The notes: generated by a model from the letters alone, not told the origin. 64,000 bases of DNA from Brevibacillus choshinensis (GCF_001420695.1 NZ_LJJB01000007.1:1790990-1854989); one strand, 5' to 3'. Positions 43,681 to 51,837 are shown, numbered from the stretch's first letter. Numbers and translations are program-made.

Positions 43681-44784
43681 TCAGTTCGTTTTCAGTTTAT
43701 AGCACAGCTCAGTCCTGTTCGAAACGCCCAACTTCCTGTACGTATTTTGCAAATGTCGTTTCACCGTGTTCAGGCTGATATGCAGCTCGTTGGCAATCAG
43801 CTGGTTGGTATAACCTTGCTGTACAAGTTCGTAGATTCTCCTTTCCGTTCGCGTCAAGTGGGGGAGCTGGTCCTGCTCTCGGGTGGCAGACATCCCGGAG
43901 TGTGTTCCTTTGGGAATCAGGTAGATGGCGTAGGGAAGCGTTCGGTGATCGGAAAAAGGGATGGAGACAGAAGGTTGGACGTAGATGGCGAACTCTTGCT
44001 GAGAAGGAGACAACAAAGCGATTGCTGCTGGAGCAGAAAAAGAAGAGGGACTGACAAAGGCATTATTTTCCACGTGCTGTTTGATAAAGGCATGTACAGG
44101 ATTCGTGTATGTCTTTCCTAAAAACCATTCCGCACAAATGTCTTTGGCTATCGGATTCACATAACGGATGTGGGCAGGAGGCTCTACGATGATGATGCCG
44201 ATGGAGGACAACTGGGAATGGGCAGCGAATAACATCCGTTCTTTTTGCAGTTCATCTGCATGCGTGTGGATGGCAAGCGTATGGGCGATCGTACGGGAGA
44301 GTGTTTCTACCAAACGCACGTCATTTTCTGTGAAGCGTTGCTCCTGCTTGCAGCGCGCCAACCCAATGCTGCCAACCAGCGTGCCTTCCTTTTTGAGGTA
44401 AATGCCCATCTCATCGTAGTTTCCGTAGGCGCGCATGAACTGGTTGTAGTAAATGGTTTGCTCGTACTCCTGGTCGGGCATGACGTCATTGATGCGCAAA
44501 GCAGTGCGGGAGGGGTTTTGAGGAATGGCATTTTGCGGATGCAGCAGATCATGCTGAAAATAATAGGAGATATAGTCTTGGATCAGCCGATCCTCGACAT
44601 TGAGCGTGCTAGGAAGAAACAAATTGCCGTGTTTGTCTGCGATCCAAAAGATAGACCGATGATAGCCAAAAATTTGCGAGAGGGAGAGTAAAACCTGTTG
44701 AGGAAACCTTTCAGCTGGAACCAAGATGGAATCGATAAATTCCAAAACTTTTGAACTCCCCAGATGGAATGCGCCCTTATCCAC
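43681..44784 (-). CDS. LuxR family regulator with PAS/GAF-like sensor region
   Basis: A 367-residue regulator. The first ~280 residues are a sensor-like region (LSQIFGYHRSIFWIADKHGN; ENDVRLVETLSRTIAHTLAI ends a GAF-like fold, followed by a PAS-like segment). The last ~65 residues are a LuxR helix-turn-helix (LTRTERRIYELVQQGYTNQL, SLNTVKRHLQNTYRKLGVSN). GTG 44784 fits the GAGGGGG site; a TTG at 44790 is too close. It diverges from the amidase gene 190 nt away and probably regulates it. Confidence 0.85.
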   Translation of the reverse strand: MDKGAFHLGSSKVLEFIDSILVPAERFPQQVLLSLSQIFGYHRSIFWIADKHGNLFLPSTLNVEDRLIQDYISYYFQHDLLHPQNAIPQNPSRTALRINDVMPDQEYEQTIYYNQFMRAYGNYDEMGIYLKKEGTLVGSIGLARCKQEQRFTENDVRLVETLSRTIAHTLAIHTHADELQKERMLFAAHSQLSSIGIIIVEPPAHIRYVNPIAKDICAEWFLGKTYTNPVHAFIKQHVENNAFVSPSSFSAPAAIALLSPSQQEFAIYVQPSVSIPFSDHRTLPYAIYLIPKGTHSGMSATREQDQLPHLTRTERRIYELVQQGYTNQLIANELHISLNTVKRHLQNTYRKLGVSNRTELCYKLKTN

Positions 44785-44973
44785 AACCAAATTCCCCCTC
44801 TTTCATTCGAGTTTCCACCATCATAATATATGTGTTTGTGGCTAGCAACATGGCCAGGAAGAGAATGCGCAGTACGCAAAAAATGACTCTTTCGGGTAAT
44901 TGGCAGCGCTTTCTTCGTTTGTCATAATGAAGCGAAAGAAACAAGCTAATGATAGTAAGGGAGGCGTTTATTA

Positions 44974-46434
44974 GTGGATTTGTCCCAATATTCAGTTTAC
45001 GATGGAATTGGTTTGGCTGAGCTGGTCAGGCAAAAGGAAGTCACTCCAAAGGAACTGAAAAATGCCGCATTGGAAGGAATCGCAAAGGTAAATCCACAGC
45101 TGAATGCGATCGTTAGTGTCTTATCCGAAAAATCGGATGAGCAAATCGATGCGGGCCTTCCGGATGGGCCGTTCCGTGGTGTTCCCTTCCTCATTAAGGA
45201 GATCGTACTGCATGCAGCTGGTGTACCATTCAGCATGGGCAGCCGATTGGCAAAAGGGGCCGTCTTTCCGTACGACACCGAATTGATGGCACGGTTCCGC
45301 AAGGCTGGTCTAGTCACAGTTGGCACGACGACCACACCGGAATTCGCATACAACGCCACGACCGAATCCGTTCTGCACGGACCGACCCATAACCCGTGGA
45401 ATCTGAGGCACAGTTCAGGCGGGTCAAGCGGAGGATCGGGAGCTGCTGTCGCAGCGGGGGTCGTCCCGTTTGCCCATGCGAATGATGGGGGAGGTTCCAT
45501 CCGCATCCCGGCTTCCTGCAACGGACTGGTCGGGTTGAAGCCAACTCGTGGACGTGTGCCGACGGGTCCTGACTACAGCGAGCCGTTAAATGGTCTCGGT
45601 ATTGAATTTGCTTTAACGCGCACGGTCCGTGATGCTGCTGCGCTGCTCGATGCAGTAGCGGGACCGGATACTGGCTGCTACGCATGGGCCCAACCGCCGA
45701 AAAGGCCGTTTTTCGATGAGATTTCCCACCCGCCTCGCCGGTTGCGTATCGCGTGGACATCAAAGCCGCCTTCTGGAGTTGCTGTAGATCAGGAGTGTCT
45801 GGATAGCTTGCATGCAACTGTCCGGCTTTGCGAGGAGGTCGGGCATGAACTGGTCGAAGCTTCGCCGGTCATCGACAGTGAACAGCATATGCTTGCAACC
45901 CTCCGCATCTGGGCAGCCAACGTCACATCCTGGATCGATGGAATCGCCCAAGCGACGGGGCAAACACCATCAGAAGCTAATGTGGAAGCAGCGAATCTGT
46001 CCACCTATCGGTACGGACGGAACATAACCGCTACGGAGCTGCTGGATGCCCTCGCCATTCAGAATATCGTTTCCCGAGCGGTTGGCAGCTTTTTTACGGA
46101 GTACGACGTTCTTTTGTCCCCGACGACGGCAAGGCCGCCTCTGCCTTTGGGAGAGCTGAATGCAAACGCCAGCGGGCTTGGCGCCAAAGAATGGACAGAG
46201 CAGATTTTCACCTATGCGCCCTTTACGAATTTGTTCAATACGACGGGCCAGCCTGCCATTTCATTGCCGCTTGGCTGGAGCAGAGACGGACTTCCGATCG
46301 GCATGCAATTTGCCGGGCGCTATGCCGATGAGGCGACGCTTTTGCAGTTGGCTTCCCAGCTGGAGCATGCCTGCCCGTGGAAGGAACGGCGTCCTGCTTT
46401 TCACGTCGCGGCTGAGCGATTGCCCATTTTATAG
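44974..46434 (+). CDS. Amidase signature family hydrolase
   Basis: A 486-residue amidase with the full signature: [17 protein letters not shown] (~residue 150) with the catalytic cis-Ser, [20 protein letters not shown] with the nucleophile Ser, and an upstream Lys in [10 protein letters not shown] (~72). Closest in pattern to 6-aminohexanoate cyclic-dimer hydrolases and GatA-like enzymes; it cleaves an amide of unknown identity. GTG start with AAGGGAGG upstream. Divergent LuxR partner. Own terminator at 46471. Confidence 0.9.
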   Translation: MDLSQYSVYDGIGLAELVRQKEVTPKELKNAALEGIAKVNPQLNAIVSVLSEKSDEQIDAGLPDGPFRGVPFLIKEIVLHAAGVPFSMGSRLAKGAVFPYDTELMARFRKAGLVTVGTTTTPEFAYNATTESVLHGPTHNPWNLRHSSGGSSGGSGAAVAAGVVPFAHANDGGGSIRIPASCNGLVGLKPTRGRVPTGPDYSEPLNGLGIEFALTRTVRDAAALLDAVAGPDTGCYAWAQPPKRPFFDEISHPPRRLRIAWTSKPPSGVAVDQECLDSLHATVRLCEEVGHELVEASPVIDSEQHMLATLRIWAANVTSWIDGIAQATGQTPSEANVEAANLSTYRYGRNITATELLDALAIQNIVSRAVGSFFTEYDVLLSPTTARPPLPLGELNANASGLGAKEWTEQIFTYAPFTNLFNTTGQPAISLPLGWSRDGLPIGMQFAGRYADEATLLQLASQLEHACPWKERRPAFHVAAERLPIL

Positions 46435-46470
46435 AAAAGTCAGCGGTTTGATAGAGTAAAGGGAAGAGAG

Positions 46471-46505
46471 AAGAGAGCGAACCTTCGTGTCTCGCTCTCT
46501 CTTTT
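46471..46505 (+). terminator. Terminator of the amidase gene
   Basis: AAGAGAGCGA (46471-46480) pairs with TCGCTCTCTCTT (46492-46503), followed by TTAT. Confidence 0.75.
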
Positions 46506-46709
46506 ATGTGGGAGAGAACCGGCATATCGAGCGAAGTCGAGGGCCCGGGTGGACATCATGAATGGCAACCAGGTATTGGTGAGACCTAAACAGTCTCGCC
46601 TTTTGATTTTTCTTAATAAAGTTCGATTCGATCCATAAATGACGCGACTTTTAGTGTCACATGTATAATGCACTCGATTTTAAATGTTTTAGACCTTTTA
46701 TGGTAGTAG

Positions 46710-46798
46710 ATTTGTATCACTGAGCTATTGCTCATAGTTACACTGGTATGATACAAATTTGTGGACTTATTAAAAAGGCGCTCTCAAATTTGTGTCAT
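46710..46798. repeat. Inverted and direct repeat, possible insertion sequence end
   Basis: ATTTGTATCA (46710) and TGATACAAAT (46749) are perfect 10-bp inverted arms; AAATTTGTGTCAT (46786) repeats the first arm in direct orientation. It lies just before the IS1-type relic at 46843, so these may be terminal repeats or regulator sites. No gene is visible in 46506-46842. Confidence 0.4.
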
Positions 46799-46842
46799 TA
46801 AGGATTAGAGATATGATATAATGAAGCCAGAATATTACATTA

Positions 46843-47058
46843 TATGGAAACTACTTCATAGTTGGCGATGAAAGAAGAAATGAAAAAATAGCAGCACTAA
46901 AAGCATTGGTAATACTATTCTATTCGCTTGGTAAAGGTTCATATAACATGCTTGGCAAGATATTTGGCCGTAGTTGTTCATTGATATACCGGTGGGTAAA
47001 GGAGGCAGGTTTGGCGACGGATGAACCCTGTATTGATGGAGAAATAAAAGAAAATTAG
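46843..47058 (+). mobile_element. IS1-type transposase N-terminal fragment
   Basis: The frame reads AALKALVILFYSLGKGSYNM, LGKIFGRSCSLIYRWVKEAG and ends at TAG 47056. This is the helix-turn-helix region of IS1-like transposases of clostridia and bacilli (LYSLGKGS...IYRWVK). The DDE catalytic part is missing. The fragment marks a junction with the following foreign-looking plsY/licD segment. Confidence 0.65.
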
Positions 47059-47081
47059 AATAATTCCAAGGGAGAAGAGTG

Positions 47082-47705
47082 ATGATTGATATTTTAAAGC
47101 TTTTTGCGGCCTTAGCTTTGGGCTACCTTTTAGGCAGCCTTAATACAGCGGTGATTGTAGGGAAAATATACGGCAAGGACATAAGAAGCCATGGAAGCAA
47201 AAGCGCCGGGCTTACCAATACTCTGAGGGTACTTGGGAAATCTGCTGCGGTGCTTGTTCTTGCGGGTGATATATTAAAAGGGATAATTGCCTGTTTTATA
47301 GGCTTGTTCCTTGGCGTTTACTTTTATTCGGGAGAGGCTAAAGATTGCGTAAGCCTTTTAGCGGCAGGCGCAGGAGCGGTTATAGGGCATAACTGGCCGG
47401 TATATTTTGGGTTTAAAGGGGGCAAGGGAGCACTTACAGCAGTGGCTGTGCTGTTTATGGTTGACTGGGTTATGGCTCTTTTATGCCTTGGCTTTTTTGT
47501 GATAATAGTAGCTTTAACCCGTTATGTTTCTTTAGGCACAATATGTGCTACAATGCTTTTTGCGGCTATTTCATTTATTCCTGTTTTTGGGAATACCTTA
47601 TATTTTTATATATTTGCGTGCCTAATGGCGTTTATGGTTATTTTCAGGCATATGGAAAATATACAAAAGCTGCTTTCAGGAACAGAAAATAAACTTATTT
47701 TTTGA
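47082..47705 (+). CDS. plsY: PlsY-like glycerol-3-phosphate acyltransferase
   Basis: A 207-residue integral membrane protein with the PlsY motifs: LGYLLGSLNTAVIVGKIYGK and RSHGSKSAGLTN near the start, IGHNWPVYFGFKGGKG (~105) and a late-membrane FRHMENIQKLLSG. PlsY acylates glycerol-3-phosphate from acyl-phosphate in membrane lipid synthesis. TTA/ATA-rich codon use differs from nearby housekeeping-type genes, and it is flanked by an IS1 relic and a broken licD. It is probably a laterally acquired extra copy. ATG 47082 follows AAGGGAG. Confidence 0.88.
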   Translation: MIDILKLFAALALGYLLGSLNTAVIVGKIYGKDIRSHGSKSAGLTNTLRVLGKSAAVLVLAGDILKGIIACFIGLFLGVYFYSGEAKDCVSLLAAGAGAVIGHNWPVYFGFKGGKGALTAVAVLFMVDWVMALLCLGFFVIIVALTRYVSLGTICATMLFAAISFIPVFGNTLYFYIFACLMAFMVIFRHMENIQKLLSGTENKLIF

Positions 47706-47800
47706 TTTTCTCGCGGCGTTGAGCAGGTCGTCAAAATATAAAAATTTGGAATTAGTTAACCGTTTAAAACAGGAGGCCACACGAAAACAAACAAAGCCAT

Positions 47801-48156
47801 ATGCTCTCTGACAAAGAACTTCGCAGCCTTCAGAAGGTTCTTCTGGAAATGCTTTTGGAAATTGACCGGGTTTGCAAAAAAAAAACGGCATAAGCTATTG
47901 TCTTTTAATGGGCACTATGCTTGGTGCTGTGCGCCATGGTGGTTTTATTCCTTGGGACGACGACATGGACGTAGCGATGATGAGGCCTGAATATGAAAAA
48001 TTCAGGGAAGCTTGCAAGCGGGATTTGGATCAAAGCAGATTCTTCTATCAAGACCATACAACCGACCCCCATTACCGCTGGGGATATGCCCGGATCCGGC
48101 GCAAGGACACGGAATGTGTGCGTTTGGGGCAAGAGCATATTAAAATATGGTTGTAA
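47801..48156 (+). pseudogene. LicD-family phosphotransferase, frameshifted and truncated
   Basis: ATG 47801 opens MLSDKELRSLQKVLLEMLLE, IDRVCKKK and hits a stop after a run of ten A (47876-47885). One base over, NGISYCLLMGTMLGAVRHGG, FIPWDDDMDVAMM continues the LicD nucleotidyltransferase fold with its DDDMD metal site. An eleventh A would restore the frame. The protein also ends early (~120 of ~270 residues), so the C-terminal half is lost. LicD proteins attach phosphocholine or similar groups to cell-surface glycans. Confidence 0.75.
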
Positions 48157-48160
48157 ATGA

Positions 48161-48259
48161 GGGATTCTAGCTGTCTATTTTATTGAGGCAAGGTCAGAAG
48201 ATGTTGAGGAAGTCATGGTTCATTTAAATCCTTGGTATGAAGTTCAACCTAAAGAATGA
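48161..48259 (+). other. Orphan C-terminal coding fragment
   Basis: Directly after the truncated licD an open frame without a start reads GILAVYFIEARSEDVEEVMV, HLNPWYEVQPKE and stops. It looks like the tail of a small alpha/beta-barrel (YciI/ABM-like) protein, but this is a guess from pattern. It marks the right edge of the licD deletion. Confidence 0.35.
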
Positions 48260-48323
48260 ATCCAATGCTCTGAGTAAGCATAATTGCATCTATCCAGACA
48301 AACAATAAACTTCGGTTAAAAAA

Positions 48324-48345
48324 GGGCGGCTTATAAAAGCTGCCC
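48324..48345 (-). terminator. Terminator of micro-ORF C
   Basis: GGGCAGCTT and AAGCCGCCC form the stem on the minus strand, followed by CTTTTTT. Its sequence is nearly the same as the terminator at 40926-40950. Confidence 0.7.
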
Positions 48346-48359
48346 ATAAACATAACCAA

Positions 48360-48449
48360 TTAATTACAACTACAAGCAACAATTACTAAGAGGACGAAAA
48401 GAACCAAAATTAAAGAAATGTCATCACCAAAAATACCACCACTAGGCAC
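48360..48449 (-). CDS. YjcZ-like membrane peptide, paralogue C
   Basis: A 29-residue peptide from a GTG start: PSGGIFGDDISL, membrane helix ILVLFVLLVIVA, end CSCN. The GGGGTGATC ribosome site and downstream hairpin are shared with paralogues A and B. The N-terminus is more diverged, with a Gly-Gly pair as in classical YjcZ. No function known beyond a likely sporulation link. Confidence 0.7.
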   Translation of the reverse strand: MPSGGIFGDDISLILVLFVLLVIVACSCN

Positions 48450-48493
48450 TTCGATCACCCCTTAACTGAGATAGAGAAACTTAAAGAGTGTGT

Positions 48494-48703
48494 TTATCGG
48501 AAAAAACGGCGTCTCGAGAAGGGAGATTCAAAGAAGAAGAAAGGTGATTCCTCGAAGAAAAATGGTGATTCGCGAAACCTTCTAAATCCAGGGGACTCAA
48601 AGGTTCTGAATCGACGGCCAAATCCTCCTCGACCACGAAACGGCGGTGGATCATCAAACCTCATAGAACAAGATGACTCACATTTACAGCGCCTACGTGA
48701 CAA
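48494..48703 (-). CDS. Low-complexity Phe/Arg-rich protein with ESPFF repeats
   Basis: A 69-residue protein from a TTG start with a strong AGGAGGG site eight bases upstream. It begins with a Cys-containing stretch (RRRCKCESSCSMRF), then FRGRGGFGRRFRTFESPGF and three imperfect ESPFF repeats ending RRRFFR. Extremely rich in Phe, Arg, Ser and Pro. The composition fits a spore coat or crust protein that crosslinks or aggregates, though this is inference. No homologous family recognised. Confidence 0.55.
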   Translation of the reverse strand: MSRRRCKCESSCSMRFDDPPPFRGRGGFGRRFRTFESPGFRRFRESPFFFEESPFFFFESPFSRRRFFR

Positions 48704-48842
48704 TGGATTTCCCTCCTGTCCGATCTCTTCATTGTTATGTATAGCTGTGCCTCATGGCATAGGCATTTAACTAAGCATTCTAGCCTAAATTGAACCCAAT
48801 TTAGGGAGGGGCTATAAAAATTATAAGAAAAGTGGATGCTCA

Positions 48843-48862
48843 ACTAACGGGTTTGACAGCAC
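48843..48862 (+). repeat. Dispersed repeat, copy 5 (left module only)
   Basis: ACTAACGGGTTTGACAGCAC without the hairpin part. It abuts the truncated ACR3 gene, so the repeat may mark the deletion point. Confidence 0.6.
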
Positions 48863-48883
48863 AACAAAACACAAGAATACAGA

Positions 48884-49141
48884 ATGTCGTTATACCATGT
48901 TGTTACTGCTATGATAGCGTCAACTAGTGACATGGGACCTTACATTGTCGTGATGTTTCTAATTTCGTTCTTGATCGGCAAGAAGGCAGGCTACCACTAT
49001 TCTATGACGTCGACGCTTACTTTTACAGCAGCGAGTAATAACTTCGAGTTAGCCATTGCGGTGGCAGTAGGGGTTTCCGGAATTCACTCAGGAGCAGCAT
49101 TTGCTGCAGTCATCGGGCCATTGGCGTTTTCACTTAGGTAG
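48884..49141 (+). pseudogene. ACR3 arsenite efflux protein C-terminal relic
   Basis: The 85-codon frame holds [40 protein letters not shown] and [13 protein letters not shown]. This is the last-but-one region of ACR3-type arsenite/antimonite transporters. The first ~250 residues and the final helix are gone, and the end switches to unrelated FSLR. No arsR or arsC is nearby. Confidence 0.75.
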
Positions 49142-49239
49142 GATAAGATGCAGTCATAATTACAGTTCATGCTCACTGTTATAATAGGTGCTTGTGTAGA
49201 GGAGATTGTTTTCAGTATAAAAAGTCTAATCGATATGAA

Positions 49240-49264
49240 ATAGTCCCTTCTTTATGAAGGGACT
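49240..49264 (+). terminator. Hairpin, possible terminator
   Basis: TAGTCCCTTC-TTTAT-GAAGGGACTA is a perfect 10-bp stem. No T run follows. It lies after the ACR3 relic. The rest of 49142-49409 shows no gene. Confidence 0.45.
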
Positions 49265-49409
49265 AAACTAGGGTTAGAGTATATGGAACAGTGGTTGTTC
49301 CCATCTTATCATATGTTCAATGATATCATCAGGAACTTGTTAGAACGCCTTTATTTAAACGATATATGCTTATAAAATTACTCGAGTGCTAATTTCGGAA
49401 AATGAAAAC

Positions 49410-49440
49410 ACAACGGTACCCCAGAGGGGGATACCGTTGT
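49410..49440 (-). terminator. Hairpin downstream of the 74-residue gene
   Basis: ACAACGGTA and TACCGTTGT plus inner CCC/GGG pairs form a long stem, 13 nt after the minus-strand gene ending at 49453. The minus-strand 3' side reads TTTTCATTTTCC. Confidence 0.6.
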
Positions 49441-49452
49441 AAGTTCCTTACG

Positions 49453-49677
49453 TTAGGTCCTACGTGTAAAGACAATCGCATTCCGATGTATGATCACAAT
49501 ACGGAATCCGTTCCTCAACAAACAACGACTAACAGGACCTACACCTCTACCGACTACTACCCTACACGGTGACGCAGTGCCGATGATACGAACTGCTTCA
49601 ATAGTACGTACCCGTCGACCATCCACAATTTTTCGGGTAAACTCCATCACGACAATGTCAGTTACTTTCCGAGACAT
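49453..49677 (-). CDS. Hypothetical basic protein of 74 residues
   Basis: ATG 49677 has GAGGTG six bases upstream. The protein is very basic with many Arg-Val-Val/Ile strands (MSRKVTDIVVMEFTRKIVDG, RTIEAVRIIGTASPCRVVVG), suggesting a small beta-rich fold. A hairpin follows the stop. A plus-strand frame over the same DNA (49490-49723) lacks a ribosome site and is judged a shadow. Function unknown; possibly spore-related given the neighbours. Confidence 0.55.
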   Translation of the reverse strand: MSRKVTDIVVMEFTRKIVDGRRVRTIEAVRIIGTASPCRVVVGRGVGPVSRCLLRNGFRIVIIHRNAIVFTRRT

Positions 49678-49883
49678 TTCAAACACCTCATTTCTCTCTA
49701 ACTGCTATAGAGAATGCAAATGAGGGAAGCTTGGCAACTGATAAAAGCCCGAGAGAAATGAATTGTACTTAAAGCAATCATGAGCTGTTACGATCGTAGA
49801 GACACATGCATTATGCAATTGCAGCGGAGACGCTTCTGATGAATATAGTTTAATCTAGAGGTATTAACAGGACTCGGTTATGA

Positions 49884-49946
49884 ACTAACGGGTATCAATA
49901 ACGGAACAAATACAAAGGAGGCTACCGATAATTCGGTAGCCTTTGT
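49884..49946 (+). repeat. Dispersed repeat, copy 6, with hairpin
   Basis: ACTAACGGGTATCAATAACG, then AGGCTACCGA paired with TCGGTAGCCT (49918-49942) and a TTTG tail. It is one of the cleanest copies, yet no plus-strand gene ends here. Confidence 0.8.
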
Positions 49947-50069
49947 TAAACTTCAGGCAGGCTAGTGAACAAATTCGATAAGTTCGGGATGAAGGTAAGC
50001 TAAAAGGTGATCTAAGGGTTCTAATAATTAATTAAAGCGGCTTAATAGCCGCAAACTCATAATAAAAAA

Positions 50070-50150
50070 TTAATCACAGCTACAAGCAACGATTGTTAAG
50101 AGAACGAACAGAACCAAGGTTAAAGCAAAATTATCTTCAAAAAATCCCAT
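50070..50150 (-). CDS. YjcZ-like 26-residue membrane peptide, paralogue B
   Basis: Differs from paralogue A at two residues only: start MGFFEDNFAL and end CSCD. The upstream region is also duplicated: both have TTGAGG-N5-CCTCAA before the ribosome site and a CATA-type -10-like box (GCATAACTTG here). Silent differences between A and B show that the peptide sequence is under selection. Confidence 0.75.
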   Translation of the reverse strand: MGFFEDNFALTLVLFVLLTIVACSCD

Positions 50151-50399
50151 CGATATCACCCCTGAAATGAGATTGAGGAAATACCTCAAAACAAGTTATG
50201 CAATCTAATGAACGATGTATAGGCATCATCCCAGGAAGAAAAAATTTGGGTTTTTATGATGCTTATGTTTGGATTTTACAAATTTACACATTGCTTTTGC
50301 TAACGGACATTGAAGCTTTTATGGACGGTAAAGATGCATTTGTTAAAGAGCTGGAAAGAAAAGCGCTAGATTGGCACAAAATGGGCAAGAAACGTTTAA

Positions 50400-50462
50400 A
50401 CTAACGTTCGTTAACTCAATAAAAAAGCGGCAGTCTAGGACTTTACCCAGAAGCCTGCACAA
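50400..50462 (+). repeat. Dispersed repeat, copy 7
   Basis: ACTAACGTTCGTTAACTCAA followed by GCGGCAGTCTAGGACTTTAC, the right-half signature shared with copies 8 and 9. Its hairpin is degenerate. The stretch 50151-50631 holds no other supported element except the hairpin at 50562. Confidence 0.65.
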
Positions 50463-50561
50463 GCCTTTTTGGCTCCTCGACGGCGTAGCCGTTTGTCGGG
50501 CAACAATAACAGACGGTGGCTTGATATTTGGTTCAGAAGAAATAAGAAAAGAAGAAAAAAG

Positions 50562-50598
50562 AAAAGTCGGTTCTCCTACGTTAAGGATTACCGACTTT
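50562..50598 (-). terminator. Terminator of the NlpC/P60 gene
   Basis: On the minus strand AAAGTCGGTAA pairs with TTACCGACTTT-like arms (50563-50571 with 50590-50598) and is followed by TTCTTTTTTC. Confidence 0.65.
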
Positions 50599-50631
50599 CC
50601 AAGCTTTTTAAGATGCCTACAGCTTACATGG

Positions 50632-51189
50632 TTACCCTGGAATCACCCTTCGTGCAAATAGGTAATGTTGATACCAATATTCTCCTTCTTTTTCGTCCTT
50701 GTGGATGTTACTGATGACTACCCCAATACCTGGTTCATAGGTATGTAGGATTTTTCCATCTCCCATATAAATGCCCACATGTCGAACCTTATTCAAGCCT
50801 ACCTCGTTGGGGAAATCTTCATCGGAGAAGAACATAATATCGCCCTTGCGTAAATTCATAAAGGGTATTTCTTTTCCCTCTACTGCTTGCTCTCTGGCAT
50901 TATATCCCAGGTTAATGCTATGTTTTGCATAAAGAAATTGAACGTAGGATGAACAATCGAAAGCTTTGTCATTAAACCTCTGTGTTCCGTACACATAGGG
51001 CGTTCCTAGATATTGCATTCCCTCTGCAATGATAGCATCAGCTGTTTTTTTCCACGCAGGTGTGTCTACGCCACTAGTCCTATAGGATTTCACCTGTTCG
51101 GGAGCTGGAACATTGGGCATAGCTTGATTTCTACAGCCGGTCAAAAACAAAATGCCGATAAGGATCATTGGATAGCACGATCTTTTCAT
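50632..51189 (-). CDS. NlpC/P60 family lipoprotein
   Basis: A 185-residue lipoprotein: signal peptide with lipobox LTGC (Cys ~19), a linker and an NlpC/P60 cysteine-peptidase domain. The catalytic Cys is in AFDCSSYVQ (~78), His in VRHVGIYMGDG (~136) and a third polar residue in ILHTYEPG. Such enzymes cut peptidoglycan stem peptides; here it would be attached to the outer membrane surface of the cell membrane. AGGGG-type ribosome site before the ATG. Confidence 0.9.
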   Translation of the reverse strand: MKRSCYPMILIGILFLTGCRNQAMPNVPAPEQVKSYRTSGVDTPAWKKTADAIIAEGMQYLGTPYVYGTQRFNDKAFDCSSYVQFLYAKHSINLGYNAREQAVEGKEIPFMNLRKGDIMFFSDEDFPNEVGLNKVRHVGIYMGDGKILHTYEPGIGVVISNIHKDEKEGEYWYQHYLFARRVIPG

Positions 51190-51297
51190 CCTAACCCCTC
51201 CTGCGTGTAGTCTGTGTCCACTTGGGGTTAACTATTCCTCTTGGAATAACTCCGAACAAGATTTAGAAAGGTTAATCCAATGAGCTTTGTCTTTTAA

Positions 51298-51376
51298 ACT
51301 AACGAGTATCGATCGTTGAGCTGACAGGAACAACACGGCAGTCTAGGACTTCATTTTCGCGTCCTAACTACCGCTG
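51298..51376 (+). repeat. Dispersed repeat, copy 8
   Basis: ACTAACGAGTATCGATCGTT, then CGGCAGTCTAGGACTTCATT with the pairing arm GTCCTAACTACCGCTG. The most complete copy of the long hairpin form. Confidence 0.8.
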
Positions 51377-51380
51377 AGCC

Positions 51381-51414
51381 GAGAAAAGAAGGCTTGGTGA
51401 AGCCTTCTTTTCTC
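51381..51414 (+). terminator. Hairpin after repeat copy 8
   Basis: GAGAAAAGAAGGCT and AGCCTTCTTTTCTC form a perfect 14-bp stem with a 6-nt loop. It lies 65 nt upstream of the next small gene. Confidence 0.65.
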
Positions 51415-51478
51415 CTTCCATTTGAAGAAAATCCCAGGAAGGTTGTGGGCATACTAACTCGTAAAGGAGAAGAAGCGC

Positions 51479-51670
51479 ATGTATGACAATCGCGGAAACG
51501 ACCTGCCTGATTTCAAACAATTGGATGACAGACTAATCGCTCAGCCTCCAACTAGCCCGATACTCGCAATCCGCACAAATCTGGACAAGGAGCCTAACGA
51601 CGTCGACAATCCGTATGTGCATCAAGATCCCAAACCAACTAGACAAAGCAGGGGTGAAGCAAATGACTGA
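51479..51670 (+). CDS. Small hydrophilic protein of 63 residues
   Basis: Preceded by AAAGGAGAAGAAGCGC. A Pro/Asp/Asn-rich, probably disordered protein (MYDNRGNDLPDFKQLDDR near the start). No family recognised. It overlaps the following small gene by 8 nt. Its character and neighbours (CotF) suggest a spore-associated protein. Confidence 0.6.
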   Translation: MYDNRGNDLPDFKQLDDRLIAQPPTSPILAIRTNLDKEPNDVDNPYVHQDPKPTRQSRGEAND

Positions 51671-51830
51671 TCGCACTACAAACGAAAAACCGGACATGGG
51701 TTATCATGGAAGCAATCTGCATGGTTATTCCATCACGGAAAAAGGAAAGGCATTGGACCAAACTGCCAAGGCGGGTACGAAAAACAAAGAAAACGGAGAA
51801 GAAGAATTATTCGTTTCCCATCGTAACTGA
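51663..51830 (+). CDS. Small hydrophilic protein of 55 residues
   Basis: Starts inside the end of the previous gene with CAGGGGTGAAGCAA upstream. A Lys/Glu/Asn-rich, disordered protein (MTDRTTNEKPDMGYHGSNLH). The overlap implies translational coupling. A terminator follows at 51838. Confidence 0.6.
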   Translation: MTDRTTNEKPDMGYHGSNLHGYSITEKGKALDQTAKAGTKNKENGEEELFVSHRN

Positions 51831-51837
51831 AAAATCG

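Noticed and set aside
46440-46673. 77-codon minus-strand frame
   Set aside because: Lies across the amidase terminator and lacks a ribosome site.
49490-49723. 77-codon plus-strand frame
   Set aside because: Antisense to the 74-residue minus gene, which has the better ribosome site and terminator.
50198-50404. 68-codon plus-strand frame (EAFMDGKDAFVKELERKALD)
   Set aside because: Its 5' part overlies the promoter/leader of micro-ORF B, which is duplicated upstream of micro-ORF A as non-coding DNA; no ribosome site; its stop lies in repeat copy 7.
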